From assembly GCA_029204225.1 (NCBI GenBank), contig CM055093.1:4742056-4806055 (forward strand): a stretch of DNA of 64,000 nucleotides. Direction: 5' to 3'. A program made the position numbers and the translations under genes. This stretch comes from Diphasiastrum complanatum. Taxonomy: Eukaryota > Streptophyta > Lycopodiopsida > Lycopodiales > Lycopodiaceae. The notes below the pieces were generated by a model, which was given only the letters and a program-made list of their open reading frames with translations, was not told where the DNA came from and ran no database searches. This document shows positions 1-10,976 of this stretch, piece after piece; positions within the stretch are counted from its first letter, which is position 1; the number at the start of each line of letters is the position of its first letter.

Positions 1-548
1 TTGGAGGACAGATCCAAGGATGTTTTCTAGCAAATTGATGCTTCTAAACTTGACCCTATCACTCTTGAACAAATCTAGAGTGATGGTACAATGGATTTCA
101 ACCTCTCACCTTGCATATCACTCCTTAACCTATGATTTTTAGCAATTTCTCTCTTCAACCTCAACATACACTCAAAAAATCAGAGAAAATCAATTAGTGA
201 ACCTAATTCAAGCTTCAATTTTAATTTTTTGGCTGATCTAATCCAAGAATTAATCAAGGGATTAGATTCACTATAGAAAATGCTTGATTTTGCACCAAAA
301 AACACTCAAATTGGGTATGTGAGTCAAATTTTGCAAATTTTTGAAATTTCTCAGTCAAAACTGGAGCTGTATGGCCTCACACGTGTGAAAAGGGTTCCTA
401 CAGCCCACAACAAGATCTGGACCAAAAATTTTGAGGATAGCTATCAAATCCAACTCGCTACACAAAATTTGACTAGTTTCCAAAAAACTGCTAATTTTGG
501 CGTTGATTTGGATTACCCTATCAATTTCAACAAAACCTCTTGTACTAG

Positions 549-560
549 GCTCTGATACCA
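549..560 (-). other. Primer-binding site (initiator Met-tRNA type)
   Basis: On the minus strand this reads TGGTATCAGAGC, the standard plant copia primer-binding site complementary to initiator Met-tRNA. It abuts the LTR at 561, which fixes that LTR boundary. Confidence 0.85.
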
Positions 561-1391
561 TGTGCAAAAAGTACAAAAAGGACCAAGAGTGGATCCTAAT
601 CTGATCCTCAAGAGGGATTGGTTGTCAGATTACTTGATCTATCAATCTACTTGAGATTAAGATCAATCTAGATCAATTCTAGACACAAAATCCTAACAAG
701 AACAATCATTAATTGAAGGTAGGTGTACTTTCTGGTTTCACACATGTGAAACATTGTCTGAGTACGGACTCCAACCTGAAAATCAAGTACACATTGATAG
801 AACCTCAAAACAATCAAAACAAATGTAGACAAATGGAGAGAATCACTCAAAATTGCTTCCAAAACCAAGATTGGTGTCTCACAATGATTATGGCCAAATG
901 TGGCTCTATATATAAAATAAGTGAGAGCTCGTGGTACTGATCATCCCTCTGATCCCACATCTGTGAAGGTGCTTTGTCATATGATGATTCATCATGCAAA
1001 ATTGACACTTGGACAAAACCTTCTATTTTGAGCACTTTTGGTCCATTTGCCTTCTATATGGAGATCTACTTGGAAATCTTCTAGAAGTCGAAATTCGCCT
1101 ACTTCAGCTTATTCCACACATGTGAGGTGTCCTCTACACATTTGATATGACACCTAACCAAAGGATGTGGCTCTTGCAATCAATAGATTGATGCCATGTG
1201 TCATATGTCTAAGAAACTAGTTTTTGGCCTTTTTAGCCACTAGAACTTGAATTAAATCATATGTACAACCTATATAATTATGGTACATGACAACTACACT
1301 ATTTTCACACGTGGGAACAGGCTCCACACATGTGTGTTTATCTATATACAAGATTTTTGGCCTCTACCAAGCTTATCTTTGCATTTTTCAC
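561..1391 (-). repeat. 5' LTR of partial non-autonomous element
   Basis: About 831 bp, closely similar to the two 833-bp LTRs at 7171-8003 and 10977-11809. It carries several CACACATGTG/CACACGTGTG-type palindromes (near 736, 1115, 1305 and 1323) and a TATA-rich stretch near 905-915 that could be the LTR promoter on the minus strand. Confidence 0.85.
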
Positions 1392-1985
1392 GGATTTCGC
1401 ATCAACAACTTTGACAGCTTTGGCTTCAACCCACTTGGTCATGTAATCAATTGCTACGATAATGTATTGTGCCTGAGATCCTTGCGCGACAGGGTGAATA
1501 GGTCCAACATAATCCAGTCCCCATTTTTCAAACGGTGCTTGCGATAAAACCGGATGCAAGGGTTCATAGTTCTGTCGAGTAGGCCGTCGTGCTCGCTGGC
1601 AAACATCACATGTCTGAATAAAATTTTATGTGTCCTTGTGAAGCATAGGCCACCAACAACCTTATTGTAAAAGTTTGCGAACAGTAATATCTGTAGAGAA
1701 GTGTCCTCCACTCATGCCATCATGTGAAAACATGATTAAATCTGGTACTTCATGCGGTAAAATACACCTTCGTAAAATACTATCTAATCCACGATGATAC
1801 AATTGTCCTGCAATTAATTGATAAGGTTGATCCTTATGAATCAATTGTCCCTTCTGTACTTTTGTCAGAGAGTCATTTGGTTGTCCTAGCATCAGGAACT
1901 CAACAATATCTGCTGCCCACTCAGTGACTGCTTCAACATAGAATAACGCAGCATCTGGCAGTTCATCATCCACTTCAGTGTTAAC
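1392..1985 (-). pseudogene. Ty3/gypsy integrase remnant
   Basis: The minus strand encodes, in more than one frame, the region just after RNase H (VDDELPDAALF near 1930-1960), the HHCC zinc-binding start of integrase (HDGMSGGH near 1715-1735) and the catalytic core start (WGLDYVGPI near 1500-1525, then YIIVAIDYMTKWVEAKA near 1430-1475). Integrase would join element cDNA into host DNA. Frameshifts separate the blocks and the core is cut at 1391 by the neighbouring LTR, so it is dead. It lies head-to-head with RT-RNase H on the opposite strand. Confidence 0.85.
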
Positions 1986-1987
1986 TG

Positions 1988-3412
1988 GTGGGAGAACTGG
2001 AAAAGATTGTACGAGTTGGATCACAACTTACTCCTGAACAGTATCAAGCACTCCGCTTGTTACTTATTAAGTATCAAGATTGCTTTGCTTGGACTTATCA
2101 AGATTTGAAGGGTATTCCGACATCATTGATTGAACATACCATACCTTTAGTACCTGATGCAGTTCCAAAGGTTACAAAGTTCTATCGTTGTAATCCTAAT
2201 GTAGTGGATCTGATAAAGAGAGAACTTCAGAGATTGCTTGATGCCGATTTTATTTGTGAGATTGAGCATACTGAATGGATTTCACCGATTGTCATTATTC
2301 TTAAGAAAAATGGGAAAGAAGATCTGTGTGAACCTCAAAGCGTTGAACAAAGTGACGCGGAAGGATCACTTTCCGTTACCTTTTACTGAAAGCATTTTGG
2401 ATCGCCTTGCTGGAGCGGAAGCTTATAGTTTTCTGGATGGATTTAGTGGTTCAACCAGGTTAAGATCGCACCTGCCGATCGCCACAAAACCGCTTTTGCA
2501 ACAGAATGGGACACCTATGCTTACAAAGTAATGTCGTTTGGACTCTGTAATGCACCAAGTTCATTCTAAAGAGTAATGCAATTCTCTTTTAAAAATTATC
2601 TGCAGAAATTCCTTGAAATTTACTTGGATGACTTGGGAGTTCATAGTATAGATACAGACCACTTGGATTGATTGGAAAAAGTATTTGAAAGATGTCGCAA
2701 ATATCAAATTTATCTTAATCCAGAAAAATGTCAGATATGGGTTTCCCACGGAGTTGTGCTTGGACATGTGATATCAAGACATGGTATTGCCACAGGTTAT
2801 TCTAAGATCAAAGTTATTGTGGAATTGCCACCGCCAACAACAATTCATGGAGTTTACGTGTTTATGGGTCATGCGAACTACTATCAAATCTTTATTATCT
2901 TCTTTGCAAATTTTGCACGACCTATATACAAACTGACTATTGTTCCTATTTGGATAGTAGAAGCGTTAGAAGCCTTTGAAAAATAAAAAAAAAACATTAA
3001 TTTCAGCACCAATACCGCATTCTCCAGGTTGGACGATAGAATTTCATATTCATACGGATGCTTCAAAATATGCCATTGGATCAGTTTTGACGCAGCCAGG
3101 TGACTATAAGAAGGATTATCCTATACGATTTGCAAGCAGACAGCTTACAGATTCAGAAAAGAATTATTCAACGACAGAACGTGAGGCATTGGCCATGATT
3201 TTTTCTGTTCAAAAATTTTGTCACTACCTCATGGAAATGCACTTTGCATTTTATACGGATCATCAACTGTTACTTTACTTAGTAAAGAAGACGTGCAATA
3301 CTAGACGTATTGCAAGATGGTTATTGTTATTGATTGAATTTGACCTTCAAATTGTAGTTCGAAAGGGGAAACAACATCATCTAGCCGATCACGTTTCGCG
3401 AATCGAATCCGG
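1988..3412 (+). pseudogene. Ty3/gypsy reverse transcriptase-RNase H remnant (inverted block)
   Basis: The plus strand encodes a gypsy RT start (LTPEQYQALRLLLIKYQDCFAW at about 2025-2090, SPIVIILKKNGK near 2285), the palm region (VNLKALNKVTRKDHFPLP; a YLDDLG variant of the YxDD box near 2625), the LNPEKCQ connection, and RNase H with HTDASKYAIGSVL (about 3050) and the C-terminal LADHVSRIESG (3380-3412). Several stops and at least two frameshifts break it. The normal next domain, integrase, is on the other strand at 1392-1985, and the normal preceding linker is on the other strand at 3412-3705, which points to inversion of this block. Confidence 0.88.
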
Positions 3413-3705
3413 CAAGATTCATTGGCTGCATCTTAGCTGGGTCATCGTAAACTTCTTTAGATTCCGACATGTGTTCTTCAGGTTCATGATGTGATTTAGG
3501 TAACATGATAACCACACCATCCAATGTATAATGTTTAAAATGCTCGGACATATCATGCTAGACTATGTTTGCTTGTCCTTTTTCAAAAGGACTTGTCTTG
3601 AGTCTTCGTTTAGCCTTCTTAGCAGGAATTGATCGTGGAGGTGATGACTTTCGAGATGATAAATCTTTCTTCAAAGGTGAAGACTTTCTAGATCTGTAGG
3701 TGATT
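3413..3705 (-). pseudogene. Gypsy pol linker upstream of RT (minus strand)
   Basis: The minus strand reads almost open (one stop) through a basic, serine-rich stretch with repeated RKSSP and KKDLSSRKSSPP, then an acidic stretch including HHEPEEHMSESKEVYDD, ending at the inversion junction near 3412. I assign it as the protease-RT linker because it sits where that linker would be if the 1988-3412 block were turned round. It has no recognisable domain of its own. Confidence 0.5.
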
Positions 3706-4116
3706 AGTTTCTTGATTCTTGTTTCTTGTTGTGTAGTTTAATCTTGATGCTTTTATGCTTCTTGATTTCTTAGAATAGTCTGGTAGATAGATTTGTAGAT
3801 TGCTCTCTGATTTAGAACGTTAATTTGTGTTTGAGCAAGGATTGGTTGCATGGCTTGTAAATGCATGTAGCTGGAGTGAACGAAACTGTTTCATCCCACT
3901 GACAGGCTGGGAATTCAACCGTTGAACTGACAAATAATCTACCTGGAAATAGTTCTAAACAAGTGGACCCAATTGAAAAGAACTGAGTTTTGGAAATGGG
4001 CAAAAACACTCGGTTTCCAGAGTGGAAACCACCTAAGAAGAAAACATAACGAAGTAAGAAAAAGAGAGATAAAAAAAAGAACCGTGTTCATAGATTTTGG
4101 TTGGAATCTGTGAACA
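3706..4116 (+). repeat. Probable gypsy LTR (3' part)
   Basis: A non-coding stretch ending in CTGTGAACA at about 4116. The same ending in reverse orientation is at about 44553, beside a homologous gypsy leader and gag, so this is probably the downstream part of that family's LTR. The left boundary is uncertain. I found no clear primer-binding site, only a TTTGGCGGC-like sequence right after. Confidence 0.45.
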
Positions 4117-4179
4117 TTTGGCGGCTTTTCCACCGCTACACAAACATTTATAATCATAACACCATTTCGATCTCACATA

Positions 4180-4730
4180 TGCATCTTCACCGACCTCATC
4201 ACCTTGGTTTCGACCGACGTATAGTTCTATTCTCGACCGAGGCCCTACCATAAATATATCACCACGTCCTGAGTTTGAAATCTCAACCGATACTTATCGA
4301 TCAGATCTCAACCAAGCATTTCATTGACACCTTGATCGAGCCACTTAGTTGACATCTCGACCGAGGAATCTCAGTCCCATCTCAACTGAGTATTTTCAGT
4401 CTAATCTTGACTGAAGACTTTTGTTAGATTTCAATTGAGGGCATTCCGTTCAGATCTCGATCGAGCGCATTCTGTTCAGATCTCAACTGAGCGCATTCCA
4501 TTAAAATCTTGACCAAGCGCATTTCATTCATATCTCGATTGAGTGCATTCCTTCAGATCTCGACCGAAGACTTTTGTCAAATCTCGACTGAAGACTTCTG
4601 TTAAATCTCGATCGAAGACTTCTGTCAAATCTCAACTGAAGGCATTCTTTCAGATCTCAACCGCATGTTTTTATCAATTTTCAACTGAGTGTTTGAATTT
4701 ACAATCTCAACCGAGTCAACTCCAAAACAA
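4180..4730 (+). repeat. Palindromic leader array, CTCGACCGAG type (copy 1)
   Basis: About 15 degenerate units of roughly 30 bp, each with a core like ATCTCGACCGAG or ATCTCAACTGAG followed by a short spacer such as CGCATTC or AAGACTTCTGT. The core is a near-palindrome (CTCGACCGAG / CTCGGTCGAG). The array sits between the LTR-like region and the gypsy gag at 4780. A homologous array in reverse orientation is at 43630-44430 next to the matching gag. Confidence 0.85.
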
Positions 4731-4779
4731 AGTCAACTCTATTATTTGACTAGGTTTTAGTATTGGCCAATTACCATAG

Positions 4780-6150
4780 CTGAAGTTCCATACGATTGAC
4801 CACACTTTTACGTTGCCGAATCCTCACATGCACCAGCTCACTTAAACGAAGCTTTTGCAAATAATGTTTCGCATATTGAAAAATGTACTCCCAAGTTAGA
4901 TCTTTCAAAGTACAACGACAACACTGATCCTCAAAGATTTCTTCAAGTCTTTGAGAACACATGTGATGTCTATGGCGAGACATCACCAGAGGCCATGGTT
5001 CAGCTCTTCTCGATGACCATGATCGATTGAGCACGAGAATGGTTTTTTAACCTTGATTGTGACCATAAATGAGACTGATCACTCTTGAAGGAGGCATTCA
5101 TCAAACGATTCAAGCCCTTTTCTCTGATCGAAAGTCCTTTTGTCAAGCTGAGTAATATCAAAATGACAAAACATGAGAAAGTACGTGACTACATAGAACA
5201 GTTTAAAAGATTAAAAAGTCAAGTACAGGAACAACCAACCGAATCTATGCTCATCATTTGGTTCCTTGTTGAACTCCCACGATGGATAAGACGTAAACTT
5301 TGCTCCAATGATGAATACACATCATTGAAACAAGCCATGTCTGATGCCATTTGAGAAGAAGACGAGGGATCAGATGTCGATGAGCCATGTGAACGGAGAG
5401 CACATCATGTTGTCCATGAAGCTCAACCAAATGAGAAAACAAGAGAACAATTATGGAGATCACAAATGGAGTTGCTTAACTAGCAACACCAGCAACAAAT
5501 GGAGAAACTCACGGACTTTATGGGCCATACCTCACTCTATTGCTCTTATAACCCGAGAAACCAGCCTCACAACCAATCAAGGGGCCATTATCAACCTCCT
5601 CGACAACAATTTGTTTCACATAACCAACATTAGCACTACCCACCACGAAACAACCAAGTCCATATACAAGAGTTGCCAAGACAGTCTAGACATGAACCTC
5701 AACCACAATTGGCACTCTTAGGTCCACCTCCAAGGGGACAACCTGATCTAGGAGCACAAAAACATAGACACCCTCGAGAATCTGCACAAACACATCTTGC
5801 AGACAACTCCTATGATCACACATACAATCACGATACAACACTCCCATCTTCTAGTTCTCGACCATATCCAAGTGACAACTCGTGCTCGTGCAAACGGGAT
5901 GAGTATTCCACAAACCTAGAACATCCAGCACAACTATCCATCCAAGATGGTTATGCTATTGCCACGAGACCAATGAGTAACCGCTATTTTATTTGTGACA
6001 AAACTGGCCACTTCATGGTTGATTGTAAAGTTAAGAACCAATACCATGTAGAGTGTCTAGACTGTGTTCACAAACATAGTTTCAAAGACTGTCCTAAACA
6101 ACCTAACATGATCCTTCTAGCACATCATATATCATCAGAACCTATTTGAG
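4780..6150 (+). pseudogene. Ty3/gypsy gag remnant with two zinc knuckles
   Basis: The plus strand, with several nonsense codons, encodes a retrotransposon gag domain (LDLSKYNDNTDPQRFLQVFE near 4890-4950; EAFIKRFKPFSLIESPFVKL at 5090-5150; KVRDYIEQFKRLKSQ near 5180-5225), a Pro/Gln/His-rich spacer, and two nucleic-acid-binding knuckles: FICDKTGHFMVDC near 5990-6030 (first Cys altered) and CLDCVHKHSFKDC near 6055-6095. It ends near 6150, followed by VLTRAQ, the usual gag-protease linker start. The same family lies on the minus strand at 42396-43350. Not functional. Confidence 0.85.
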
Positions 6151-7170
6151 TTCTTACCAGAGCCCAGCGCCAACACCAAGAACAACAACAACACATTGCC
6201 AAATCTAAAAACCATTAGGAAAGCCCCTTGATAGCTTCCACTTTACCCAAAGATTACCCAGACCCAAAAGTGGAACAAAGGTAGTACAATGAATTTAGAG
6301 ATGAGGTTTTGTGAGAGGAAGAAAATATGGAAGGTCTGTTATCCGCTCAAATCTCTGAAAAAGAGCAATCCCTACCGAGACTTGAGGTATTCTCTGAACT
6401 CCTACAAGCTCAAATCACCATGCCATTCCATAGCATGATAAAGCCTTTCACAAGGCTTCAACGCTATATCCATCGTAGTTTTTAGCTGCCTACTATTTCT
6501 GATGAGCAGCAAAAACTAGAAGAGATCTTGAAATTCCTCAGATTCCTATGAACTTGATGAATATAGATGTTGTTAAGGCCTCTAGCATCACCTTACTTAT
6601 GACCTAATGGCTTTGTCATTGGCAAAGTCATGGGGATTCCATACCCTTGATCAGCCACGCTACAAACTTCGCATGGCTGATTAGCCGGTTACAGACCCTG
6701 CAGGTCATTTATCGAATATCAACGTACGTATTGTAGGTGTCAAATTTACCATTGATTTCTAGATCTACCAGATGATGCAAATACATATCAACTCCTCCTT
6801 GGCACACCTTGGCTACAGATGGCAGGTGTTGTCCAAGACTGGAAACGTAGCAAAATCACCTTTAGCAATCATGACAAATGAGTCACTATTGACTCAACTG
6901 GCCATGTCAAGCCCACTAAAGTTTATGATGATTAGTCATCAACAACTTATGACGAATCAGATAGTGTCCTGATCCAACCGAAAGGCCACAATACGAGATC
7001 CACAAATATTATAAATTGGGGTCAAGCACTGGCTACTGTTGACTGTGCTGATTCCAACAGATGTCATATCAAAACCGCTGCAGAGGATGTGTCTATTCTA
7101 CCATCTTCTACAGACGTTTTCATTTCGCTTATGATAATTGACCCTATTCCTATAGCCTGGTGCCCAAGAG
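6151..7170 (+). pseudogene. Gypsy protease-region remnant, upstream part
   Basis: Continues the gag at 4780-6150. Recognisable pieces are an acidic linker near 6300-6420, a protease-like segment (PVTDPAGHLSNINVRIVGVKF near 6690-6760) and LLGTPWLQMAGVVQDWKRSKITF near 6795-6865, the conserved C-terminal stretch of retroelement aspartyl proteases. Frameshifts and stops are frequent. The sequence is split at 7170 by the non-autonomous element and resumes at 11815. Confidence 0.7.
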
Positions 7171-8003
7171 TGTGCAAAAAGTACAAAAAGGATCAAAAGT
7201 GGATCCTAATCTGATCCTCAAGAGGGATTGGATGTTAGATTTACTTGATCTATCAATCTACATAAGATTAAGATCAATCTAGATCAATTTTAGACATAAA
7301 ATCCAAACAAGAACAATCATTTATTGAATGTAAATGTACTTGCTGGTTTCACACGTGTGAAACCCTGTCAGGGTATAGACTCCAACCTGAAAATCAAGTA
7401 CACATTGATAGAACCTCAAAACAATCAAAACAAATGTAGACAAATGGAGAGAATCACTCAAAATTGCTTCCAAAACCAAGATTGGTGTCTCACATTGATT
7501 ATGGCCAAATGTGTCTCTATATATACAATAAGTGGGAGCTCGTGGTACTGATAATTCCTCTGATCTCACATGTGTGAAGGTGCTTTGTCATATGATGATT
7601 CATCATGCAAAACTGACACTTGGACAAAACCTTCTATTTTGAGCACTTTTGGTCCATTTTCCTTCTATATGGAGATCTACTTGGAAATCTTCTAGAAGTC
7701 AAAATTCGCCTACTTCAGCTTATTCCACACATGTGAGCTGTCCTCTACACATGGGATATGACACCTAACCAAAGGATGTGGCTCATGCAATCAATAGATT
7801 GATGCCATGTGTCATATGTCTAGAAAACTAGTTTTTGGCCTTTTTAGCCACTAGAACTTGAATTAAATCATATGTACAACCTATATGATTATGGTACATG
7901 ACAAGTACACTATTTTCACACGTGGGAACAGGCTCCACACATGTGTATTTATCTATATACAAGATTTTTGGCCTCTACAAAGCTTATTTTTGCATTTTTC
8001 ACA
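7171..8003 (-). repeat. 3' LTR of the complete non-autonomous element
   Basis: 833 bp, TG...CA bounded, paired with 10977-11809. Contains palindromes of the CACACGTGTG class near 7346, 7566, 7722, 7917 and 7935, and a TATATATA stretch near 7519-7526 that may be the minus-strand promoter. Confidence 0.95.
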
Positions 8004-8012
8004 CTCCTCCTC
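8004..8012 (-). other. Polypurine tract
   Basis: The plus-strand CTCCTCCTC reads GAGGAGGAG on the minus strand directly before the 3' LTR start, the expected site of plus-strand DNA priming. The relative at 53577-55590 has a similar tract (CTCCTCTTC) at the same place. Confidence 0.8.
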
Positions 8013-8143
8013 AAAAATCTAGCTTGGTAAATCTAGCTTGATGGAAAACGTGATGATCTTGAACTTGACTCCATGGGCTGAATTGGTCTTTGCTGGTTCA
8101 AAAGGTGTGAAGATCAGCCAATGAGCTTGATGTTGATCTGAAA

Positions 8144-9370
8144 TCACCATATCCATGATAGTGCTTCTTTGATGTTGACATCTTTGATGAGCTTGAGAGC
8201 TTTGCACCATCCTAGCACCTCCAAAATTGATTCCTTCCAATTTTCATGTAGATGCTTGACTTTGAGGCTTGCTCCTTCTCCATGTGCATGCTCCTCCTTG
8301 ATGTAAATCCGAGACCTCCATGTCTCATAATGATCACAACAAGTATGACCATTCAATATGCACTTCCTATGATTATCACGATTACTTATGCTAGAAACAT
8401 AAGTCCAAAAATCACCACAACTTGGCATGATTTTTCCAATATTGAAATCAAAAGGTATTTCCATCTCAATAAGGCTAACTACTTCCTTGTGGATATAAGT
8501 GTCCACTTTGGATGCTTCACTTATTCTCATAAGAAGTTTACAACTTGCCTTTAAGATTGAAAACTTACAATTTTCATCTTTATGAATGAACACATCATTC
8601 ATGATCTTATTGAAACCAAAAGATCCTACATTATGAAGATATTTACATTTCCTTGACTTCATAACTAATGTAAGCTTACAAGGAAAACATATTTTGCTAT
8701 CTTTTAAGGCATCACACTCAACTAGTATTGCCTTAATCCACCTTTGAGATACAAAAATCTCTTCAAAGCAAAATGGTTCTTCATAAGTTGACATGATAGC
8801 ATAAATGAAACTATTTTCATTTTGTGATTGATGCTCCTTTTTCTTGATTGATTTCTTTTGGATCATAACAATAAGTTTGAACTTATCTAAAGTTCCAAGC
8901 AAAATACTTTCCAAGGACATAAAATAAATCCAAGTTACTTTCATGAAAGTGACATCTATCTTTGCATCTTGAACCAAACAATGCACTTCCAAATGAAAAA
9001 TTTCAAAAGATTTGACATGTGTTGTGATGGACTGTTGAAGACAAATCTTGCAAGTCCTTATGAGACTCCAAGCCTCATTCACCTTTCCACAAAGGAAACA
9101 CCTTTCCTTGGACTTGTCCTTCTTGTATTTGCATTTCGAACTTGAAGCTCCATCCTTCACCTCGGCCCCCTTGCCTTGGTTCTCCTTGGATGGATTGGGC
9201 TTCTTTTTGTAGCATCTTGACAAAATATATCCTCCCTTGCCACAAAGGTTGCACTTAGGATCCTTTCTTTCCTTCAGTAGGATGCCACCTATTGATGCCA
9301 TGTGAATAAAAACCTGTGATATGATTCTACAAATGTAATTTGTGACTTTCAAGAGACTAGATTTGAACAT
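8144..9370 (-). CDS. Cys-rich ORF of non-autonomous element, degenerate zinc knuckle, unknown function
   Basis: An uninterrupted 408-codon ORF, the only long one in the element. Residues 40-53 (CNLCGKGGYILSRC) match a gag CCHC zinc knuckle except that Tyr48 replaces the metal-binding His, and a second CFLCGK half-motif is at 91-96. The knuckle resembles that of the copia gag near 37588, so the N-terminus probably derives from a copia gag. The remaining 300 or so residues are Cys-, Lys- and Ile-rich and match no family I recognise. Part of this region (KIMNDVFIHKDENC, MRISEASKVDTYIH) is conserved in a diverged relative at 55106-55327. The start at 9370 is the first ATG; Met24 is an alternative. 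Non-functionality cannot be excluded. Confidence 0.6.
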   Translation of the reverse strand: MFKSSLLKVTNYICRIISQVFIHMASIGGILLKERKDPKCNLCGKGGYILSRCYKKKPNPSKENQGKGAEVKDGASSSKCKYKKDKSKERCFLCGKVNEAWSLIRTCKICLQQSITTHVKSFEIFHLEVHCLVQDAKIDVTFMKVTWIYFMSLESILLGTLDKFKLIVMIQKKSIKKKEHQSQNENSFIYAIMSTYEEPFCFEEIFVSQRWIKAILVECDALKDSKICFPCKLTLVMKSRKCKYLHNVGSFGFNKIMNDVFIHKDENCKFSILKASCKLLMRISEASKVDTYIHKEVVSLIEMEIPFDFNIGKIMPSCGDFWTYVSSISNRDNHRKCILNGHTCCDHYETWRSRIYIKEEHAHGEGASLKVKHLHENWKESILEVLGWCKALKLIKDVNIKEALSWIW

Positions 9371-10964
9371 CTTTAATAATCTAGAATGATCTACAAAAGA
9401 TCTAGCTCACAAACCTAAGAATCAATCTTCACAGTAATGACTAGTCACTTGGAAACTTTGCTTTGATCACTAAGACAAAAGCACACAATCTTTGAATCAA
9501 ATCACTAAAGAAATCAGATCCAATGTCCTATTGGACTCATCAAATACCAATGACTCTTTCTTTTGAAAGTTGAAATGGATATGAAAAAGATTTGACACCT
9601 AGATTCTCCTTTTCACTTGACTAGTTCTCTCAACACTTGAGGGTCTTGAACAAAAGATGGGTTTTGTTTCAAATACATGAAAATCAAACTTAATCACTTC
9701 TTTTGGACTCACTCTTGACCCAAATAATCTCACTCTTGAGATTTAGAATGAATTTGATTTGATTTGACAACAAACTATACCACCAATTTTTCACAAAGCT
9801 TACAAAATTAGACAACTAGAGATTCACAAAGATCTCAACCATGCATGAATACTCAAATATGGACTCCTCCTCATTCTAGACATCCAATGGGATCTCAAAT
9901 TGACCCTCACACTCTCACAAAGAAAGTTGAATAGAACTAATTTGAGTTTCATACATACTATGTCAATTTTTGCTCAATAAATTGAATTCAATCACTCCTA
10001 TTGGATTCCACCAATTACTCTACCTTTTAAGACTTGGAATGAAATTCAAAATCAAAAGTTGTGATTTTTCTCACTAAGATATTGTGCTTCAAAGAGCTAA
10101 TGCCACTTAGAAAGATTGAACACCTACGAGAATACAAATTCTCCACCAATAGCAACACAAAATGAGCTTCTAGATCTTGCCTTCTACAAAGGAAGGAACT
10201 CTTTGAAAATTGGATCTCTCTCTACACATTTGCCATAGACACCTTAATGACTCTTTTCAAACCTCACAAACACTCAAACAAATTGAGTAGGATTGAATAA
10301 TGTCACTTGGATCTCAATCTCTTTTCTAGAACTTTCAATTGAAGCCAATCTATGTCAAATTCTACAAAAGATTTGCATAGATGCTCTATATGCACTAGAA
10401 ACTCTCAAAGGTTTCACTTGGAGGACAGATCCAAGGATGTTTTCTAGCAAATTGATGCTTCTAAACTCGACTCTATCATCTTGAACAAATCTAGAGTGAT
10501 GGTACAATGGATTTCAACCTCTCACCTTGCATATCACTCCTTAATCTATGATTTTTAGCAAAATCTCTCTCAACTTCAACATACACTCAAAAAATTAGAG
10601 ATGATCAATTAATGCACCTATTTCAAGCTTTAAATTTAATTTATTGGCTGATCTAATCCAAGAATTAATCAAGGGATTAGATTCTCTATAGAAAATGCTT
10701 GATTTTGCATCAAAAATCACTCAAATTGGGTATGTGAGTCAAATTCTACAAATTTTTGAAATTTCTCAGTCAAAACCGGAGATGTATGGCCTCACACGTG
10801 TGAAAAGAGTTCCTACAACCCACAACAAGATTTGGACCAAAAATTTTGAGGATAGCTATCAAATCCAACTCGCTACACAAAATTTGACTAGTTTCCAAAA
10901 AACTGCTAATTTTGGCTTTGATTTGGATTAACCCTATCAATTTCAACAAAACCTCTTGTACTAG

Positions 10965-10976
10965 GCTCTGATACCA
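10965..10976 (-). other. Primer-binding site of the complete non-autonomous element
   Basis: Minus-strand TGGTATCAGAGC directly adjoining the 5' LTR at 10977; complementary to initiator Met-tRNA, as usual for plant copia elements. Confidence 0.9.

Larger units (their letters stand above)
1..1391 (-). mobile_element. Partial copy of non-autonomous copia-like LTR element (leader + 5' LTR)
   Basis: Positions 1-560 match 10419-10976 of the complete element at 7171-11809, and 561-1391 match its LTRs, so this is a second copy in minus orientation whose body continues off the left edge. The reverse complement of the primer-binding site lies at 549-560, directly before the LTR that begins TGTGCAAAAAG. 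The LTR stops near 1391, where gypsy integrase sequence starts. The conserved terminal CA is mutated or ambiguous here. The other end is outside the window, so no target duplication can be checked. Confidence 0.85.
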
